Source: JACMLD01 sp039915085 (GTDB lineage: Bacteria; Bacteroidota; Bacteroidia; Chitinophagales; Chitinophagaceae). Taken from it: a stretch of DNA of 64,000 bases. Under the pieces are notes generated by a model, which saw only the letters and a list, made by a program, of their open reading frames with translations, did no database searches and was not told the DNA's origin. Position numbers and translations under genes: made by a program. The stretch covers positions 1 to 64,000 of the forward strand of contig JBDSOC010000179.1 of the NCBI GenBank assembly GCA_039915085.1, written 5' to 3'. This document shows positions 36,815 to 44,507 of this stretch, piece after piece (position 1 is the first letter of the stretch; each line of letters begins with the position of its first letter).

Positions 36815-37396
36815 TTATACATTTTCATTTACCATCCTGCGGAGGTAAGCCTGCTTTACAGGTTCCCTGTTTTGTTTGCAAAATGGTGTAAAATACTGAT
36901 GGGCCAGCAAAAAGGAAATCTGCGTTTTATGCCACTGTGGTAATGTCAGCGAAGGATCTATATAATGAAGTTCTTTGTAGAGGTTTTCTGCTTTTTCTTC
37001 TACACTGTTTGTTCCCAGGTATTCCAGGTCAGCATCTGCAATGATTGTTTCCGCTTTATTTTGAGGGGACTGCGGCATTTTGGTTGCCATTATCATTCCG
37101 CATATAACTTTTATATCAGCGGGCGAATACCCATAATCCGGCAGGTAACAGCGGGCCAGTAAACAACTTTCCTTTTCATGATTGGCGTAGGTATTGATAA
37201 AGCCGGTATCATGCCATAATGCGGCGGCTTTAAGTAAGTCCATTTCCTTTTCAGTACAATGCTCCTGCCGGCCAATTTCTATAACCTGCTCAAATACATA
37301 TAAGGTATGTCCTGCATTGTGGTAATAATAATAAGGCGATAATTTTTCCTCCAGTAACGCTGCTACAAATGATTTCATATGCTGGCTACTTTGCAT
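36815..37396 (-). CDS. HD-domain phosphohydrolase
   Basis: 193-aa cytoplasmic HD-superfamily protein. Metal-site motif: YYHNAGHT (first His, ~26), LWHDTGF (HD pair, ~71-72) and DADLEYLG (final Asp). Such proteins hydrolyse nucleotides or cyclic nucleotides; the substrate here is unknown. It overlaps the upstream YitT gene by 11 bases if it starts at 37396; the Met at 37378 gives a 7-base gap instead. The two are probably co-transcribed. Confidence 0.78.
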   Translation of the reverse strand: MQSSQHMKSFVAALLEEKLSPYYYYHNAGHTLYVFEQVIEIGRQEHCTEKEMDLLKAAALWHDTGFINTYANHEKESCLLARCYLPDYGYSPADIKVICGMIMATKMPQSPQNKAETIIADADLEYLGTNSVEEKAENLYKELHYIDPSLTLPQWHKTQISFLLAHQYFTPFCKQNREPVKQAYLRRMVNENV

Positions 37397-38282
37397 GGGC
37401 CTTCGCTTTTAGTATACCGCCGCTTGCTTCCTTTATGCTTTGTACATATACAAATACTTTGGGATCTATTTTCAGTAAAGCCTCCTGTATTTGTTTTATC
37501 TCCAGGCGGGTAACAATTGTAACAATGATTTCTGTATCTGTTTTAATATCGAAACTGCCGGGCAGGTAGCCACGTTCTCCCTTGTACACTGTAATTCCTT
37601 TTCCCATTTCATTTACAAGGAAATTTTTTATTTCTTCATGGCGGGCAGAAATAATATTGACAGCGGTAAATTGCTCAATACCATCTACCACATAATTGAT
37701 GGCCCTGGTTGCCGTAAAATAAGTAATGACGGAATACATAGCAGTTTCTATATCAAATTTCAATGCTGCCACCGCAAAAATAATAGTATTAATAAGCATA
37801 ATAATTTCGCTGTTGGAGAACCCGGTTTTACGCCCGGTAAAAACAGCTATTACTTCTGCACCGTCTATTACACCACCACCGCGAATAACCAACCCTACGC
37901 CTGTACCCATTAATAATCCGCCAAAAATAGCAATCAGTAATTTATCACTCGTGATGGGTTTAATATCTACAAAAAACAAGGCCACAGCAAGCAGTATAAC
38001 GGCGATGGTGGTTTGCACCGCAAAAGTTTTACCGATTCTTCTGTACCCAAGATAGATAAACACTGCATTTAAGACAATTACCAGCAAGCTGATATTAATG
38101 TGAAAAATTTCATACAATAAGATGGAAATGCCGGTAATGCCTCCATCAAGAAACCGGTTGGGTATCATAAACCCCTTCATTGCCAGCACGGCTAAGACAA
38201 TACCAATAGCAATGTGCAGGAAGTTTTTCAGGTTCAATACCTTTTGCCATTCTACCACATCACTTTTATATTTTACAGTCAT
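37386..38282 (-). CDS. YitT family membrane protein (DUF161/DUF2179)
   Basis: 298-aa integral membrane protein with five to six helices (ending near residue 200) and a cytoplasmic C-terminal DUF2179 domain (IISARHEEIKNFL ... TIVTRLEIKQIQEALLKIDPKVFVYV). The motif RFLDGGITGISILLYE near residue 43 is typical of YitT proteins. Function is unknown in the family. Located immediately before the HD phosphohydrolase gene. Confidence 0.82.
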   Translation of the reverse strand: MTVKYKSDVVEWQKVLNLKNFLHIAIGIVLAVLAMKGFMIPNRFLDGGITGISILLYEIFHINISLLVIVLNAVFIYLGYRRIGKTFAVQTTIAVILLAVALFFVDIKPITSDKLLIAIFGGLLMGTGVGLVIRGGGVIDGAEVIAVFTGRKTGFSNSEIIMLINTIIFAVAALKFDIETAMYSVITYFTATRAINYVVDGIEQFTAVNIISARHEEIKNFLVNEMGKGITVYKGERGYLPGSFDIKTDTEIIVTIVTRLEIKQIQEALLKIDPKVFVYVQSIKEASGGILKAKAHAK

Positions 38283-38504
38283 TGTAAAGCAGTTGATTTA
38301 ATGTACTAATATAAGGCACTGTTTTGATTTTTAGCCGGTTTGCTTAAAAGGCAATTGAAATTGAGAACATACGCCCGCAAATAAACGATTATTCGCTCTT
38401 TTTTGTGGTTATTTCGGTATCCGGCGAAAGGTATCCCGGTTTCACGAACTTATGCTATATGGATAAAAAATACTGTATAATTTAATAATGTATATCCAAA
38501 AAAT

Positions 38505-38526
38505 AAGCAGGCCAGGGGGCCTGCTT
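38505..38526 (-). terminator. intrinsic terminator of a short minus-strand transcript
   Basis: AAGCAGGCC (38505-38513) and GGCCTGCTT (38518-38526) form a 9-bp perfect stem with a 4-base loop. On the minus strand it is followed by ATTTTTTGG, a good U-tract. Confidence 0.75.
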
Positions 38527-38550
38527 TTATGAAATTAGCATTAAGCAAAG

Positions 38551-38622
38551 TTATGAAAATACAGCCAGCGCCATCAAAGACGACAATATCAGCATGCATT
38601 TCCAGCAATTAAGTCTGTTCAT
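38551..38622 (-). CDS. possible 23-aa hydrophobic small protein
   Basis: Minus-strand frame from ATG 38622: MNRLNCWKCMLILSSLMALA followed by VFS. It has two positive residues, a CWKC motif and a hydrophobic stretch, like a leader or membrane peptide. The frame lies about 25 bases before the terminator at 38505. Coding is not proven. Confidence 0.35.
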   Translation of the reverse strand: MNRLNCWKCMLILSSLMALAVFS

Positions 38623-38712
38623 ATTTATACCATTTAAGAGTGTAAATATACCACCTGTTTAGTTGCATCTTTGTTAAAGTAAAATAGACCGGCAATCAGT
38701 ATCTTTATTGCT

Positions 38713-39327
38713 ATGGCTACATCTTTTAACAAAATAGTTTTCTTTGATATTGGTGGAGTTCTCTTAACAAATGGCTGGGGACATGAATCAAGGCAGGCTG
38801 CTGCAGTAAAATTTGGTTTTGACTATGAAGAAATGAATATTCTGCACGAATTCATTTTCAATGTATATGAAATAGGAAAGATTTCGCTGGACGAGTATTT
38901 AAATACCACATTGTTTTACCGGCCCCGGAATTTTACTAAAGATGTGTTTATCCAATTTATGCTGGAACAATCAGTTGAGTTGCCCGGTACACTTCAGTGG
39001 CTGATACAATGGAAAAAGCAATATAGGGATCAGTTCCGTTTTATATCTATTAACAACGAAGGAAAAGAATTAAATGATTACCGTATTCAAAAATTCAGGC
39101 TCCATGATTTTTTTGACGCTTTTGTTTCATCCTGCGAAGTAGGCATGCGCAAACCTGATCCTGGTATATTCCGCATTGCCATGGGTATTGCACAGGCCAG
39201 CCCCGAAGAATGCATTTATTTTGACGACAGGCAAATTCTGATAGATGCTGCCCTAAAAACAGGTATGGCTTGTTACCGCCATAAAGGACTTGAATCAACC
39301 AAAGCTGTTTTAGAAAGTTTATTATAA
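38713..39327 (+). CDS. HAD-superfamily hydrolase (subfamily IA)
   Basis: 204-aa cytoplasmic HAD phosphatase. Motif I FFDIGGVLL with nucleophile Asp12 (the +2 residue is Gly where acid is usual, so DxG rather than DxD). Motif II Ser/Thr in FISINNEG, motif III Lys in GMRKPDP and motif IV in YFDDRQILIDAA. The alpha-helical cap lies in residues 18-90. Small-molecule phosphatases or epoxide-hydrolase-N-terminal-like proteins are the usual annotation. Substrate unknown. The missing motif I acid should be noted. Confidence 0.75.
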   Translation: MATSFNKIVFFDIGGVLLTNGWGHESRQAAAVKFGFDYEEMNILHEFIFNVYEIGKISLDEYLNTTLFYRPRNFTKDVFIQFMLEQSVELPGTLQWLIQWKKQYRDQFRFISINNEGKELNDYRIQKFRLHDFFDAFVSSCEVGMRKPDPGIFRIAMGIAQASPEECIYFDDRQILIDAALKTGMACYRHKGLESTKAVLESLL

Positions 39328-39461
39328 TCATTTATTATTTACTTATCTCTTTTACGGTAGATAATAAACCAATAAAAAGGGGGATGTAAAAACATTCTCC
39401 CGGTTGCATAAAAACTACTGCTTAACTAAACAATGTCTGTGGCCTGCTTTGTTTATGATTT

Positions 39462-39884
39462 CTATTGAACTATCAGGCGGCTGACTGGCCTGGCAGCTAT
39501 ACGTTCAAACTTTACCTGGTGTTTAATTTTTTCTGCTCCATCACTGATGATGATTGTATACAAACCTTCTTCCGCCCCGCTGAAATTATACTGCTTGCTC
39601 ATTTTTGTAAATTTGCGGCCAGTAAAAAAATTATCCAGTGTATTACCATCCGGATCACTCAATGAAACAGACAAATCCTTTTTGCCCGGGTTTTGAATGC
39701 TTAAACAAATTACCTCATCATTATCTTGCAAATTCAATTCAAAGCTGAAATTCTTTTCATCTGTCAGGTAATTGGTAATTGATGAATACCATGAATGAGG
39801 ACCTCCGGCGGCCTGGGCTGGTTGATAAACAGCTACCAGGATAATTGCAACTACGAAAGCTGTGGTTTTTACAAAATTTTTCAT
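39462..39884 (-). CDS. small exported hypothetical protein
   Basis: 140-aa protein with a clear signal peptide (ends near QPAQAAG). The mature part is beta-rich (FSFELNLQDNDEVICLSIQNPGKKDLSVSLSDPDGNTL ... GLYTIIISDG), suggesting a single Ig-like or beta-sandwich domain of the kind frequent in exported Bacteroidota proteins. No enzymatic residues. Single gene. Confidence 0.6.
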   Translation of the reverse strand: MKNFVKTTAFVVAIILVAVYQPAQAAGGPHSWYSSITNYLTDEKNFSFELNLQDNDEVICLSIQNPGKKDLSVSLSDPDGNTLDNFFTGRKFTKMSKQYNFSGAEEGLYTIIISDGAEKIKHQVKFERIAARPVSRLIVQ

Positions 39885-40129
39885 ATTTAATTTTTTTTCT
39901 GGTTAGAATAAATGTTCGTACTATACAATGCTTTAAACGTGCCAGACGGAAAGTCTTGTAAATCAATATCATTTTCCAGGGATATCATGAGAACTGTCCG
40001 TTTCCGATGCATCACATGTTCGATTTTGCTATCAATTAAAAAATAAAGTTTCCATGATACAAAGTGGGTCAATAGCAGTAAGTTGCGGCAGCAATAATTT
40101 TTTATTCATCCAGCTGTTAAATCTTTTTC

Positions 40130-40723
40130 ATGAATGTGTCCGTTTTACTTTTCGAAGATTTTGAAACCCTGGATGTTTTTGGTCCGGTGGAAATATTGGG
40201 AAGGCTGACTGATCTGTACACAATCAGCTTTTACTCATTACCAGGTGGTTTGATAAATAATAAACATGGCGTTTCTATTCAAACAGGAAAACTTGAAGCA
40301 ATCAATAACGGAACAGATATTTTTCTTATTCCAGGCGGTTATGGCACACGGGTAGAAGTAACCAATATTGGATTAATAGATGCCATCAGGCAAATTGCTG
40401 CTTCCAGTAAATATGTATTCACTGTTTGCACCGGCACTGTATTGCTTGCAAAAACAGGTTTACTTGATGGAAGGAAAGCCACTTCCAATAAAAGGGCCTT
40501 TGACTGGGTGATTAGTATGGGTGAAAAAGTAAACTGGATCAGGCAGGCACGCTGGGTAGTCGACAATAAATATTATACTTCCTCCGGCGTAAGTGCCGGC
40601 ATGGATATGACTTTAGGGTTTCTTAATGATGTACACGGGCATGCATTTGCAAAAGATGTCTCCCATCAAATAGAATATACCTGGCAGGAAGATAAAAATC
40701 ATGATGATTTTTGCAAACAATAA
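40130..40723 (+). CDS. DJ-1/PfpI family protein
   Basis: 197-aa cytoplasmic protein of the DJ-1/PfpI glutamine-amidotransferase-like fold. The nucleophile-elbow Cys100 sits in VFTVCTGTVLLAKTGLLDGRKAT, and LIPGGYG (67-73) and GVSAGMDMTLGF (~156) are typical of the branch often annotated as GATase-like or isonitrile-hydratase-like. A role as a deglycase or hydratase is not established. The chitinase-like gene starts 6 bases after the stop, so the two may be co-transcribed. Confidence 0.75.
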   Translation: MNVSVLLFEDFETLDVFGPVEILGRLTDLYTISFYSLPGGLINNKHGVSIQTGKLEAINNGTDIFLIPGGYGTRVEVTNIGLIDAIRQIAASSKYVFTVCTGTVLLAKTGLLDGRKATSNKRAFDWVISMGEKVNWIRQARWVVDNKYYTSSGVSAGMDMTLGFLNDVHGHAFAKDVSHQIEYTWQEDKNHDDFCKQ

Positions 40724-40729
40724 ATATTG

Positions 40730-41689
40730 ATGAAGCACTACATGTTATCATTTTTTCTCAGCATGCTGCTACCCGCTGCCATGTTTTCGCAATTCAGGGT
40801 AGTGGGATATGTTCCCTTACAGCGGCAACCGGTGACTCCTGTAAGTGACAGTATTATTAAAAGATTAACGCACCTCAATATTGCTTTTGTAAATCCTGAT
40901 TCGCTGGGCAACCTTTTTTTGCCAAATGGTATTGATTCATTGATTAACCTGGCCCGCGCCAATAAGGTAAAAGTGCTTATGTCTGTGGGTGGCGGAAAAT
41001 TCAATCCCTATTATGACAGCTTACTGAGAATGGAGAACAGGAAAGCATTTGTTGACAAATTGATTCAACTTGCTGCCGATCATCATTTCGATGGGATTGA
41101 TGCAGACCTGGAAAATGATAACCTTACTAAAAATTATGAAGCATTTATTATTGACTTATCTGCCGGGTTAAAAAAACAGGGCAAACTATTAACCGCTGCT
41201 TTGGCTACCTGGAACGCACAACTCATCAGCAACGCAGCATTGGCAAAATTTGACTTTATCAATGTGATGTCTTATGATCAAACCGGTCCCTGGCGGCCCG
41301 CTGATCCCGGCCCGCATTCAACTTACGAAAAAGCCGTTTCAGATCTTTATTACTGGACAAATACCAGGCATGTTCCAAAAAATAAAATAAACCTTGGTCT
41401 TCCTTTTTATGGCTATGGTTTTGGAACAACCTATGGAGAGAGTATGCCTTATGGAAACATTGTAACTACCTTTCAAAATGCCGGGCAGCAGGATACCATC
41501 ATGCCCCCCGGCGGAGGTGCTATCTACTACAACGGGTTGTCTACCATCCAAAATAAAACCAGGCTGGCTTTAAAAAATGCAGGTGGTGTAATGATTTGGC
41601 AAATACTGCAGGACGCTGCAGGAACACAGTCTTTACTTACCAGCATACATGATATCATTAAGAAAAGGCCGGTTAAGCATCAGCGTTAA
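40730..41689 (+). CDS. GH18 chitinase-like enzyme
   Basis: 319-aa exported GH18 TIM barrel (signal peptide ends near AAMFSQ). The catalytic signature is FDGIDADLEND with the acid/base Glu128; the SVGGG strand (~86) precedes it, and the FDFINVMSYDQTGPW and VMIWQILQDA motifs are also typical. Short and without binding modules. Substrate is chitin or an N-glycan, by family. The start is the ATG directly after a TTG codon. The 3' end overlaps the convergent basic gene by 4 bases. Confidence 0.85.
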   Translation: MKHYMLSFFLSMLLPAAMFSQFRVVGYVPLQRQPVTPVSDSIIKRLTHLNIAFVNPDSLGNLFLPNGIDSLINLARANKVKVLMSVGGGKFNPYYDSLLRMENRKAFVDKLIQLAADHHFDGIDADLENDNLTKNYEAFIIDLSAGLKKQGKLLTAALATWNAQLISNAALAKFDFINVMSYDQTGPWRPADPGPHSTYEKAVSDLYYWTNTRHVPKNKINLGLPFYGYGFGTTYGESMPYGNIVTTFQNAGQQDTIMPPGGGAIYYNGLSTIQNKTRLALKNAGGVMIWQILQDAAGTQSLLTSIHDIIKKRPVKHQR

Positions 41690-42183
41690 CTATCTTTATC
41701 TTTACGCTTAAATTTATTCTTACTCCAGGGAGCAAAACCTTTACTCGTTTTTTTGGGCGGAACGTTCTTTTTACCAGGGTTTTCTGTTTTATTTACCACT
41801 TTCTTTTTAAAAGTATTTGCCACGCTCCTGCTCACTGCTACCCTTCTTGACCCGGCAGATCTTGTTTTGCCGGTAGCTTTAACAGGTGCATTTGTTTCTT
41901 TTTCCAGGGGTGATTTTTTTGCCTTTACGCCATCTGCTGCGCGCCGTTCTTTAAATGCTGACGCTCCCTTTTCTGCCGCACGTGCCCCTCTTCTGCCAGC
42001 ATTGGCGGATGCAAACTTTTTTTTATGGGAGGGTGCTTTTTTTGTCGTTTCATTTGCTGCATCCTGCTCTTTAGGCATCGATGCTGCTTTTTCTGCAGAA
42101 CGGGCTTTCCTTCTGCCAGCAGTGGATCTTTGCTGATCAGATGTTTTCTTCTTACCTGATCTTCTCTTTTTTATCCTTGTCAT
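41686..42183 (-). CDS. very basic Lys/Arg/Ala-rich protein
   Basis: 165-aa low-complexity basic protein with a repeated unit: TAGRRKARSAEKAAS near residue 22 and NAGRRGARAAEKGAS near residue 60, then KKKVVNKTENPGKKNV and a basic tail. No folded domain visible. Such composition fits a nucleoid- or RNA-binding protein, like the one at 24399-24755. It is convergent with the chitinase-like gene and overlaps it by 4 bases. Confidence 0.5.
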   Translation of the reverse strand: MTRIKKRRSGKKKTSDQQRSTAGRRKARSAEKAASMPKEQDAANETTKKAPSHKKKFASANAGRRGARAAEKGASAFKERRAADGVKAKKSPLEKETNAPVKATGKTRSAGSRRVAVSRSVANTFKKKVVNKTENPGKKNVPPKKTSKGFAPWSKNKFKRKDKDS

Positions 42184-42319
42184 AAAGTAATGTAGTTATA
42201 ATTATTTACATAGTTGGCGGTACCCATGGGCAAACACAAAAAAAACAAACTTGCCATTGGAACAGGTTATCTGCAAAAAAAATTACTTAACTATGCAAAA
42301 GGTAATTAAAAAATATATC

Positions 42320-42562
42320 ATGAAAAATAAATACTGGCTGGCTATAGCCTCCTGTCTTCTTCTTTTCGCTTCCTGTTCTGCAGGCCCAGACGGCGGTTAT
42401 GTTTATCAACAGCCTGTCTACATAGCACCCGGGGTGGGCCTCGGTACTATTATAGCAGTGGTTATTTCATGGTCCCGCAACAAATCTGTTTTATGGGCGA
42501 TTATTCATGGTATTTTAGGATGGCTGTATGTTATCTATGCACTTCTTTTCTCAAAAAAATAA
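42320..42562 (+). CDS. small lipoprotein with hydrophobic C-terminus
   Basis: 80-aa lipoprotein (LFASC, Cys19) from the ATG at 42320; the frame extends upstream to 42251 but the leader fits this start. The mature part has two hydrophobic segments (GVGLGTIIAVVISW and SVLWAIIHGILGWLYVIYALLF), resembling small stress-related membrane proteins. No family assigned. Confidence 0.55.
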   Translation: MKNKYWLAIASCLLLFASCSAGPDGGYVYQQPVYIAPGVGLGTIIAVVISWSRNKSVLWAIIHGILGWLYVIYALLFSKK

Positions 42563-42581
42563 CAGACAGGAATCGCTAAGA

Positions 42582-44111
42582 TTACCGGATCAGTATTTTT
42601 TGAGTTATTAATTTATTTTCGCTTACCACCGTTAATACATACTGTCCTGCTAACCATGTGGAAGGAACAGGGATATACAAATTGCCTGTTACTTTACCTG
42701 TTTTGCTGTACAGTACTTGTCCAACTGTATTTGTAATTTCTATTTTAGCAGCCGTACTGTTTTGCAGGTTTAGTTGCAGAACATCACCTCTTTTTACCGG
42801 ATTGGGATATGCAGCAATTTTATTGTTATCCCCATTGTTTATTACAAGAATTTTAGAATAACTGAACTTGCCATCTATGTCAATAGATTTGATGCGGTAA
42901 TAATTTTTTCCGGCTAAAGGGGATGCATCGAACCAGGAATACCGGTTTGTTATACCAGCATTTGCATTAATTGATCCTGCTTTACTAAAATAAGCACCGT
43001 CTGCGCTTCTCTCCACCTCATAATTTTTTACGTTGATTTCACTTTCGGTAGTCCATACTGCCTGTACGCCGTTGTCTTTCTTATCAATTTTAAAAGATGA
43101 AATTGTAACAGGCAGAACACCGGTTACCTGCAAGGTAATGTCGGCCGCATTGTAATTGACAACCCATGACAGACCATTGCGTAATGAAGGTAAATTAACA
43201 TTTGTAAAGGTTCCTGTAGCGGATGTGTATGTCATAATTTTATAGCTATCCCCTGAAGAAGGGTTGAAACTGTTTAATAAGCCAACGGTAAGCGTTCCAT
43301 TCAATGCGGCAACTCCACCTGGTGCGGATATATCTTCAGCAATACTTATCGTATCATAAAGATTGGCAGCAGCAATTTCCAACTGATGCACTGCTGAGGC
43401 TGTTGCAGTGTAATTGCCAACAATAGTAAATCTGCCAGGTGAATTTCCCGGTGATAAAATACCGCTGTTTGTAAGTGAGCCGAAGATTTGACCGTTTCCT
43501 TTTAATGTTCCAAAATTCTCTACTTGCGCTGCGGATTTTATTTGCATTACGGAATTAAGCGTAACCGTTTTACCAGCAAGTATGGAACTGCTACCGTCGG
43601 AAAATAATAACCAATGATTTTCGGAAACAGTAATGTCTGCATCTACCAGCGTTGATTTTGTAACCATAATTGCCAGTGAAGAAGAGATATCCGGCACTTG
43701 TCCTCCTACCCAGCTTGCACCGGCAGACCAACTATTGCTGGCGCTGTTATTATCCGTTTTTGGCAATCGCGGAAGGTCAACATCGCCATCACACGGTGTT
43801 GGATCACAGCTGGGTGTAACTTTTCTAAAATAAAAACCGCTGAGTATACAGGCACAGGCGCCTAATTCATGAATATTTGGGTCTGCCGGATATGCACAGC
43901 CCATTGGCTCTATCTGGCCAGTCAATTCATTCGTTTTATAAAACCGGTTCCAATACAAAGGAACCACCGGAAAATTTGATGCTGCCTGCCCAAAGACATT
44001 AATTCCATATGTAGGATGTACCGGGCCAAGACCTTCAAAAGTAACACAGGGTTGTGCAGCAGCACAGGCTACTATTAAAATAAGGCAATTGCTTAGTAGA
44101 ATTCTTTTCAT
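42582..44111 (-). CDS. type IX-secreted protein with C-terminal sorting domain
   Basis: 509-aa protein with signal peptide and a C-terminal type A sorting domain (AYPNPVKRGDVLQL ... GQYVLTVVSENKLITQKILIR), which directs export through the Por/type IX system. The middle (ILSPGNSPGRFTIVGNYT ... EIAAANLYDTISI) resembles autotransporter-like passenger repeats, and ISSFKIDKKDNGVQAVWTTESEINVKNYEVERS is a fibronectin-type-III-like module preceding the tail. No enzyme motif. Its ligand or role is unknown. Confidence 0.75.
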   Translation of the reverse strand: MKRILLSNCLILIVACAAAQPCVTFEGLGPVHPTYGINVFGQAASNFPVVPLYWNRFYKTNELTGQIEPMGCAYPADPNIHELGACACILSGFYFRKVTPSCDPTPCDGDVDLPRLPKTDNNSASNSWSAGASWVGGQVPDISSSLAIMVTKSTLVDADITVSENHWLLFSDGSSSILAGKTVTLNSVMQIKSAAQVENFGTLKGNGQIFGSLTNSGILSPGNSPGRFTIVGNYTATASAVHQLEIAAANLYDTISIAEDISAPGGVAALNGTLTVGLLNSFNPSSGDSYKIMTYTSATGTFTNVNLPSLRNGLSWVVNYNAADITLQVTGVLPVTISSFKIDKKDNGVQAVWTTESEINVKNYEVERSADGAYFSKAGSINANAGITNRYSWFDASPLAGKNYYRIKSIDIDGKFSYSKILVINNGDNNKIAAYPNPVKRGDVLQLNLQNSTAAKIEITNTVGQVLYSKTGKVTGNLYIPVPSTWLAGQYVLTVVSENKLITQKILIR

Positions 44112-44507
44112 TGGTTTTATTTTTAGTGGTGTTTAATGGAAATAGTACAATGCTAATCTTACCCAATACCAGTTGAGCCGGGGGTAATGAATAAAATGAT
44201 GGATGCCAGGTATTATAAAGAGATTGGAAATTTATTAAGGGAAGCGTCCATCCCACAGGCTTTCAGAGGGCACGAATTAAAACCACTACGGACTGGCAAC
44301 TTCTTACCTGCACAGTAAACTATTTTAATGGCTGTTAAATAAATGCCGGCGGACGGATGGTGAACTGTAATGACCAAATATAAATAAGCCGGTAATCCGG
44401 CTGATCCCCCGAAACAGTGATTCAGATACAAGGCAGCAAGAATCACCTGAAACTGGTATTTTAAAGGGATGTATGAAGATTACCGCAACTAAACCGTATT
44501 TTGTAGT
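44112..44507. other. divergent intergenic region
   Basis: 396 bases between the T9SS cargo gene and the TPR-kinase gene. It holds a small perfect hairpin AGCCGG-TAAT-CCGGCT (44387-44402). No convincing gene; the promoter boxes are not clear. Confidence 0.4.

Larger units (their letters stand above)
38283..38712. other. divergent intergenic region with a short transcription unit
   Basis: 430 bases between YitT and the HAD gene. It contains a 23-codon minus-strand frame (38551-38622) and a minus-strand terminator (38505-38526), listed separately. A TATCTTTA lies just 6 bases before the HAD ATG, without a well-placed -33 box. Confidence 0.5.

Noticed and set aside
38700..38712. TATCTTTA box 6 bases before the HAD-type start codon as a leaderless promoter
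   Set aside because: The nearest upstream TTTG is about 26 bases away, outside the usual spacing, so it is not called.
39887..40072. 61-codon minus-strand frame just before the exported hypothetical gene
   Set aside because: It stops 2 bases short of the next start, with no leader, domain or codon character to support it.
41753..42136. 127-codon plus-strand frame opposite the basic protein gene
   Set aside because: Phe/Ala/Ser-rich antisense shadow of the Lys/Ala-rich minus-strand gene; no independent support.
44213..44446. 77-codon minus-strand frame upstream of the T9SS cargo gene
   Set aside because: No recognisable sequence and no promoter or spacing evidence; judged non-coding.
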